This document shows, piece by piece, positions 6,481-10,590 of a stretch of 10,590 bases of DNA. This DNA is from an uncultured Prevotella sp. (GTDB taxonomy: Bacteria; Bacteroidota; Bacteroidia; Bacteroidales; Bacteroidaceae): assembly GCA_900769275.1 (NCBI GenBank), contig CAAGGA010000006.1, positions 1 to 10,590 on the forward strand, written 5' to 3'. Below the pieces are notes generated by a model that was not told the DNA's origin, did not search any database, and saw nothing but the letters and a program-made list of their open reading frames with translations. The translations under genes were made by a program, and so were the position numbers. Numbering within the stretch: the first letter of the stretch is position 1; each line of letters starts with the position of its first letter.

Positions 6481-9264
6481 CTAACTTAATTCTCCGAAAT
6501 CTATTACAGTCTGCCCCGTCAGTTCATCGCGCACCTGCTGCTGCGTCTTCCCTGCATCGGGGTCAAGGTTCTCTGTCGGGGGCTCATCTTCCGGGGAGTC
6601 AGGGGAATCCTCGGATGTCGCTTCCGGGAAACGGAGAGGTTCCAGTTCCTCTATGCGCTCTATCTGGAATGTGGAGATACGCTTTCCGCGGGCATCATAG
6701 CCCTTGACAAGGACAAACTGCTCCGCATCTATCTCCATCTGGGGACGGAAAGCATCGGCACCTCCGAAAGTGACGAGGATGCGGGGGAAGGCAACATCGG
6801 TGAAGATGACCTCCTGCGACTGGGGATTGACGAGGTAGTTGTGGTGGTTCTTGGTTGCCTTGTCAAGGCGGAAACGCTTGATATAGGGGAAGTTCCTGTT
6901 ATCCTTGTCAAAGAGTACGCAGGTATATACGCGGTTGGGGTCGAATTTCTCTATGCGCCTGACGTTGGTCTCGAAGTGGTTGTCCACGTTGGGAGTAGTG
7001 ACATAGAAGTCGCCGTCCTTGAGTATGACGAGTATCTGGTCGCCGTCACTGAAGTCACCGAGGAGTGTGCCCTGCCCATCGTGGTTGAGACGGTTGACAT
7101 CCGGGTCATACCATACTTTCTGCCCGCCGAGGGTGGAGCGTCCGTGGGACTTGAGGCTGATGCGGTGGACCGTGAACTTGGAGATGATGTTTCCGCGCGA
7201 GCTACGTCCCTTGACGGCAAGGACGGAGAAGTCATAGTCGAAGAATATCTTCTTAAGCCTGACGTTCGGCTCGTACGTTATCTTTATCACCTCTGCCTCG
7301 CCGTTGGGGTTTGCCGTGAAATAGACCACACGGCTGCCCGGCGTGCCGTTGGTAAGGTCATACTCCTTGTCACGCGTGATGCTCGGGATATTGAAACGCT
7401 TCACGTAGTAGTAGCCCTGCCTGCCGTCACGATACACCATATTGTAGGTGGTGCGCAGGTCACCGCGCTTCCACACCTGAATGTGGAGAATGTTCTTGCC
7501 CACGAATATCTTTTCCGCTACGCGCACTACCTTGAATTTTCCGTCACGATAGAAGACTATGACATCGTCAATGTCAGAGCAGTTGCTCACGAACTCGTCT
7601 TTCTTCAAGCCTGTGCCTATAAAGCCCTCCTGACGGTTGATGTAGAGCTTCTGGTTGGCTTCCACGACCTTTGTGGCCTCGATGTTCTCGAAGTTGCGGA
7701 TTTCCGTGAGGCGGGGGTGCTCGGCTCCGTACCTGTTCTTCAGATGCTCGAACCAGTCGCAGGTCACGTCAACCATACGACTGAGGTCACGCTCCGTTTC
7801 CTCTATCTCGGCCTTGATGCGCGCCATGAGTTCGTCAGCCTTATCCTTGGAGAACCGGGCGATGCGCTGCATCTTGATTTCAAGCAGGCGCAGTATGTCC
7901 TCCTTGCGCACTTCACGCACGAAGAGATGATAGAAAGGCGTGAGGCGTTCGTCGATATGCTCACAGATATTATCGACGCTTGTGGCATTCTCGAATTTCC
8001 TGTCCTTGTAGATGCGTTCCTCTATGAATATCTTCTCAAGGGAGATGAAGAACAGCTGCTCAAGCAACTCGTCACGGCGTATCTCCAGTTCACGCCTGAG
8101 AAGGGCGAGAGTCTGGTCTGCCGATGCGCGCAGCAGGTCGCTCACGGTGAGGAACTGCGGCTTGCGGTCCTTGATGACGCAGCAGTTGGGCGATATGCTC
8201 ACCTCGCAGTCCGTAAACTTGTACAGGGCATCCAGCGTCTTGTCGGATGAGACGCCCGGAGTGAGATGGACGAGAATCTCTACGCTGGCCGCCGTGAGGT
8301 CCTCCACCTTGCGCACCTTTATCTTACCTTTCTCCACGGCACGGGTGATGCTCTCGATGAGTGACTCCGACGTGCGGGAGTACGGGATGTCACGGATGAC
8401 GAGGGTCTTGTTGTCAAGTTTCTCTATCTTGGCACGCACTTTCACGTTTCCGCCGCGCATTCCGTCATTGTAACGGCTCACGTCTATGGAGCCTCCCGTC
8501 GGGAAGTCGGGATAGAGCCTGAACTCCTCCCCGCGGAGATACGCCATGGCGGCATCACAAATCTCCGAGAAGTTGTGAGGCAATATCTTGGAATTGAGAC
8601 CCACGGCAATGCCCTCTACTCCCTGGACAAGGAGGAGGGGAAACTTTACCGGCAGCGTTATAGGCTCCTTGTTGCGCCCATCGTAGGACAGTTGCCAGTC
8701 GGTGGTCTTGGGATTGAATACGGTCTCAAGGGCGAACTTGCTCAGGCGTGCCTCTATATATCGCGGTGCTGCAGCACTTGAACCGGTGAGGATGTTGCCC
8801 CAGTTGCCCTGAGTGTCGATGAGGAGATTCTTCTGTCCCATCTGTACGAGGGCATCGCCGATGGAGGCATCGCCATGAGGATGGAACTGCATGGTATGAC
8901 CTACGATGTTCGCCACCTTGTTGTATCTTCCGTCATCCATGCGTTTCATGGAATGGAGGATGCGCCTCTGCACGGGTTTCAGTCCGTCCTCAATATGAGG
9001 CACGGCGCGTTCCAGAATTACGTATGAGGCGTAATCCAGAAACCAGTTCTGATACATTCCGCTCAGATGATGAACCACGGAGGCATCAAAGCGGTTTGCT
9101 GGCTTGTATTCGGAATGGGCTTCCTCCGGTTCTGCCAGTTCCTCTGCATCCGAAACGGGAACTTCAGCGTATGCGTCTTCATCCCCAGCGGGGGACAGGT
9201 TTTCAGAATCGTTGTCAGTCAGAGAACCGACATTCTCATTCAGGTCTTTTATCTCATCATCCAT
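6481..9264 (-). CDS. parC: DNA topoisomerase IV subunit A (ParC-type)
   Basis: A type IIA topoisomerase A subunit of 927 residues that, with ParE, cuts and rejoins double-stranded DNA to unlink and relax chromosomes. The breakage-reunion domain starts near residue 60 (HLSGMYQNWFLDYASYVILE) and includes the DGLKPVQRRIL motif and HPHGDASIGDALV (128-140). The catalytic tyrosine is Y169 in AAAPRYIEARLS. A long helical coiled-coil segment lies about 385-500 and the beta-pinwheel C-terminal domain about 540-870. The GyrA-box QRRGGKG is not present, which favours ParC over GyrA. Residues 1-55 and 880-905 are acidic extensions outside the core. A133 stands where E. coli GyrA has Ser83, the key quinolone-contact position. 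parE is not adjacent in this window. The gene is divergent from pnuC and is followed within 2 bases of its stop by repeat element 4. Confidence 0.92.
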   Translation of the reverse strand: MDDEIKDLNENVGSLTDNDSENLSPAGDEDAYAEVPVSDAEELAEPEEAHSEYKPANRFDASVVHHLSGMYQNWFLDYASYVILERAVPHIEDGLKPVQRRILHSMKRMDDGRYNKVANIVGHTMQFHPHGDASIGDALVQMGQKNLLIDTQGNWGNILTGSSAAAPRYIEARLSKFALETVFNPKTTDWQLSYDGRNKEPITLPVKFPLLLVQGVEGIAVGLNSKILPHNFSEICDAAMAYLRGEEFRLYPDFPTGGSIDVSRYNDGMRGGNVKVRAKIEKLDNKTLVIRDIPYSRTSESLIESITRAVEKGKIKVRKVEDLTAASVEILVHLTPGVSSDKTLDALYKFTDCEVSISPNCCVIKDRKPQFLTVSDLLRASADQTLALLRRELEIRRDELLEQLFFISLEKIFIEERIYKDRKFENATSVDNICEHIDERLTPFYHLFVREVRKEDILRLLEIKMQRIARFSKDKADELMARIKAEIEETERDLSRMVDVTCDWFEHLKNRYGAEHPRLTEIRNFENIEATKVVEANQKLYINRQEGFIGTGLKKDEFVSNCSDIDDVIVFYRDGKFKVVRVAEKIFVGKNILHIQVWKRGDLRTTYNMVYRDGRQGYYYVKRFNIPSITRDKEYDLTNGTPGSRVVYFTANPNGEAEVIKITYEPNVRLKKIFFDYDFSVLAVKGRSSRGNIISKFTVHRISLKSHGRSTLGGQKVWYDPDVNRLNHDGQGTLLGDFSDGDQILVILKDGDFYVTTPNVDNHFETNVRRIEKFDPNRVYTCVLFDKDNRNFPYIKRFRLDKATKNHHNYLVNPQSQEVIFTDVAFPRILVTFGGADAFRPQMEIDAEQFVLVKGYDARGKRISTFQIERIEELEPLRFPEATSEDSPDSPEDEPPTENLDPDAGKTQQQVRDELTGQTVIDFGELS

Positions 9265-9295
9265 AGTAGTAGGGGGGACTGTTGGTTATTTCCTG

Positions 9296-9303
9296 CAAAA
9301 ATA
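9296..9303 (-). promoter_or_regulatory. Possible -7 element of the parC promoter
   Basis: On the minus strand this reads TATTTTTG, a match to TAnnTTTG, about 32 bases upstream of the parC ATG. No TTTG is found at the expected 19-21 base distance, and the region is generally AT-rich, so the match may be chance. Confidence 0.35.
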
Positions 9304-9342
9304 ATAAAAAAATGGGAAATATGATAATTTTGTGGGCTTATC

Positions 9343-9374
9343 TTTCCTTTTTTATTGAAAAATAATTAATTTTG
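9343..9374 (+). promoter_or_regulatory. Probable Bacteroides-type promoter of pnuC
   Basis: TTTC (9343-9346), a spacer of 20 bases, then TAATTTTG (9367-9374) fits TTTG-N19-21-TAnnTTTG with one mismatch in the upstream box. Transcription would start near 9381, leaving a leader of only about 36 bases before the ATG at 9417. That is too short for a riboswitch. A second TAATTTTG at 9325-9332 lacks an upstream partner. Confidence 0.55.
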
Positions 9375-9416
9375 CACCGCAAGAAATTAAAGATTTGCCA
9401 AGATAACAGGAAAAAT

Positions 9417-10190
9417 ATGAACAAATATACGGAAGTCCTGCAAAGGAGTTTTAAGTCGCTTAACAAATTTGATTATATTCTGATAGGTGTCATCTGCACC
9501 CTTTCCCTTGTCTCGTTCTATGTCAAGGGGGATTTCAATGCCAATATACTTATAGCCGCACTAAGTGCCGTGCTCGGTGTCTTCTGTGTCGTTCTGGGTG
9601 CAAAAGGCTCGCTTGCCAACTGGATAATAGGCACCGTGGAGTGTGTCCTGCACATTTACATCTGCTTCGTCAGTCACATATACGGCGATTTCCTTCAGCG
9701 CATCTTCTGGAATCTCCCCATGCAATACCTTGGATGGAAGAACTGGCGGAAGCGCGAGAGGCACGACAACACGGCGAGCATCCACACGCGCTACATGACC
9801 TGGTGCCAGCGTGGCTTCACCGTCCTTGCCGTGGCCCTGCTGACCTTGCTGCTCGGCATATTCCTGAAGCAGTTCGGTCCGTGGATGATAGGAATGCTGA
9901 GGGACATCCTTCCCGATATGCAGTTCAGGACACTGAAGGCTGATTACGATTTCCCCGCACTATTATGGTTTGACGCCTTCACTACCGTTGCCTCCGTAGT
10001 GGCACTATACATCAGTATCAAGGCTTTCGTAGAGCAGTGGTTTCTATGGCTGTCCATCAACATTTCCTCACTCTGTATATGGATTTTTCAGGATACGGAG
10101 TTCTCCTTTATGACGATTGCTAAATACGCTGTGTATCTCGTCAATACATTCTATGGCATCTATATCTGGAACAAACTGAGCAAGAACTGA
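9417..10190 (+). CDS. pnuC: PnuC-family vitamin-type transporter
   Basis: A 257-residue inner-membrane protein with about seven hydrophobic segments (roughly 20-36, 44-63, 65-86, 135-152, 184-203, 207-225, 235-251). Family landmarks are GVFCVVLGAKGSLANWIIG (54-72), WNLPMQYLGWKNW (98-110), the polar DAFTTVASVVALYISIKAF stretch (186-204) and EQWFLWLSIN (206-215). PnuC proteins let nicotinamide riboside or related compounds into the cell by facilitated diffusion. Relatives in Bacteroidota are also used for thiamine, so the substrate is not certain. The ATG at 9417 is preferred. An in-frame TTG at 9372 would add 15 residues without family similarity and overlaps the predicted promoter. No NAD or thiamine gene lies next to it, and no TPP riboswitch fits in its short leader. 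It is divergent from parC. Confidence 0.88.
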   Translation: MNKYTEVLQRSFKSLNKFDYILIGVICTLSLVSFYVKGDFNANILIAALSAVLGVFCVVLGAKGSLANWIIGTVECVLHIYICFVSHIYGDFLQRIFWNLPMQYLGWKNWRKRERHDNTASIHTRYMTWCQRGFTVLAVALLTLLLGIFLKQFGPWMIGMLRDILPDMQFRTLKADYDFPALLWFDAFTTVASVVALYISIKAFVEQWFLWLSINISSLCIWIFQDTEFSFMTIAKYAVYLVNTFYGIYIWNKLSKN

Positions 10191-10196
10191 CCCCGC

Positions 10197-10243
10197 AACG
10201 CCACGCGAATATTGCGTCTGTGTTTTTGTAGCGCGGCGTTTTT
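10197..10243 (+). terminator. Possible intrinsic terminator of pnuC
   Basis: Starting 7 bases past the pnuC stop, AACGCC plus GCG can pair with CGC plus GGCGTT (with a 2-base bulge) across a loop of about 20 bases. The stem is followed by a short T-run. A second small hairpin, TACCC-GTCA-GGGTA, lies at 10245-10258. The bulge and the long loop make this a moderate candidate only. Confidence 0.45.
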
Positions 10244-10295
10244 GTACCCGTCAGGGTAAATACGTTAATTTATCCCGCATCGGTCATCAGTTGTC

Positions 10296-10590
10296 TCACT
10301 TCCTCACATACTTCCTGCCGTTGACGATATACAGTCCGGGTGAGGCGATGCCGTTGACGCGGCGGCCAGTCAGGTCGTAGAGCACGTCGGGGGCGGGGGC
10401 GGCGGAGCCGTTCAGGGGAGAGGAGACGAACGTGGGATCATCGGCCATGTCACCGAATACCATGACAATCCTCTTGGAACCGGCGGAAGCCGGAACGTGC
10501 ATGTACGACTTGTGGGCAGGAATCTCCACCTCCTGATTGTCGCCTAACGACCAGTATTTTCCCTGAGAGATGATGTAGTTGTAGTAGCCG
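10296..10590 (-). CDS. C-terminal part of a secreted protein with a sorting-domain-like tail
   Basis: The frame is open from the right edge to a TGA at 10296-10298, giving about 97 residues of a protein whose start lies beyond the window. A GTG at 10527-10529 could be misread as a start, but the frame continues upstream (GYYNYIISQGKYWSLGDNQE), so this is a fragment. The tail, LYDLTGRRVNGIASPGLYIVNGRKYVRK in outline (about the last 28 residues), has the pattern 'Y.L.GR.V....PGLYIV.G+K..+K'. This is seen at the C-termini of exported Bacteroidota proteins and resembles type IX secretion sorting domains. A Ser/Ala/Pro-rich linker (SSPLNGSAAPAPD) precedes it. The protein is therefore probably exported or surface-attached. 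The function of the main domain cannot be seen. It converges on pnuC. Confidence 0.65.
   Translation of the reverse strand, partial: GYYNYIISQGKYWSLGDNQEVEIPAHKSYMHVPASAGSKRIVMVFGDMADDPTFVSSPLNGSAAPAPDVLYDLTGRRVNGIASPGLYIVNGRKYVRK

Noticed and set aside
5405..6484. Insertion sequence or composite transposon bounded by the inverted 39-mers
   Set aside because: The enclosed gene is a DUF3316 envelope protein and not a transposase, and no target-site duplication is evident.
6841..8250. A 469-codon open frame on the + strand opposite parC
   Set aside because: It lies wholly antisense to a strongly identified gene with all its motifs. Its translation is rich in Val, Glu and Leu without any recognisable domain, as expected of a shadow frame.
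9372..9416. Upstream TTG start for pnuC
   Set aside because: It overlaps the predicted promoter and adds residues (HRKKLKICQDNRKN) without family similarity; the ATG at 9417 gives a normal PnuC N-terminus.
9265..9416. TPP riboswitch upstream of pnuC
   Set aside because: The leader after the predicted start is about 36 bases and no THI-box-like sequence is seen.

Overview
The window looks like chromosomal DNA of a Bacteroidota bacterium, most likely of the Prevotella/Segatella group. The evidence is a Bacteroides-type promoter (TTTG, 19 bases, TATCTTTG) in front of hisG, genes without clear Shine-Dalgarno sequences, a topoisomerase IV A subunit with the HPHGDASIGDALV signature, a DUF3316 envelope protein, and a secreted-protein C-terminus of the YDLTGRRV...PGLYIVNGRK type. 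This placement is by recognition only; no search was run.

Layout. Left edge, + strand: the last 63 residues of an EamA-type transporter (1-192), then a complete HD-domain hydrolase (245-721). Convergent with it is a minus-strand histidine operon, hisG-hisD-hisC (4106 down to 895), with a good promoter at 4172-4202. Further right, also on the minus strand and separated by repeat-filled gaps, lie a predicted S41-family lipoprotein peptidase (4390-5409), a DUF3316 envelope protein (5537-6352) and parC (6481-9264). Divergent from parC is pnuC (9417-10190, +), followed by a candidate terminator. The right edge holds the C-terminus of a secreted protein on the minus strand (10296 to the edge).

How the genes relate. 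HisG, HisD and HisC catalyse the first, last and aminotransferase steps of histidine synthesis. They form a tight operon (25-base gap, then a 14-base overlap), but hisB is not next to them. ParC is a housekeeping topoisomerase. The S41 lipoprotein and the DUF3316 protein are both envelope proteins of unknown role. PnuC imports a vitamin-type substrate. There is no sign of phage, plasmid, transposase, CRISPR or a defence system.

The most unusual feature is a family of four intergenic elements (773-882, 4262-4384, 5412-5529, 6356-6478). Each has a GT-rich arm, a spacer and an AC-rich arm. The arms are tandem repeats with a period of 8 bases (mostly GGTT or AACC every 8 bases). Each element begins 2-13 bases beyond a minus-strand stop codon. 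Two of them share a perfect 39-base core in opposite orientations around the DUF3316 gene. One can form a perfect 28-base-pair stem, and its two arms carry matching variants. This is the best candidate here for something undescribed.
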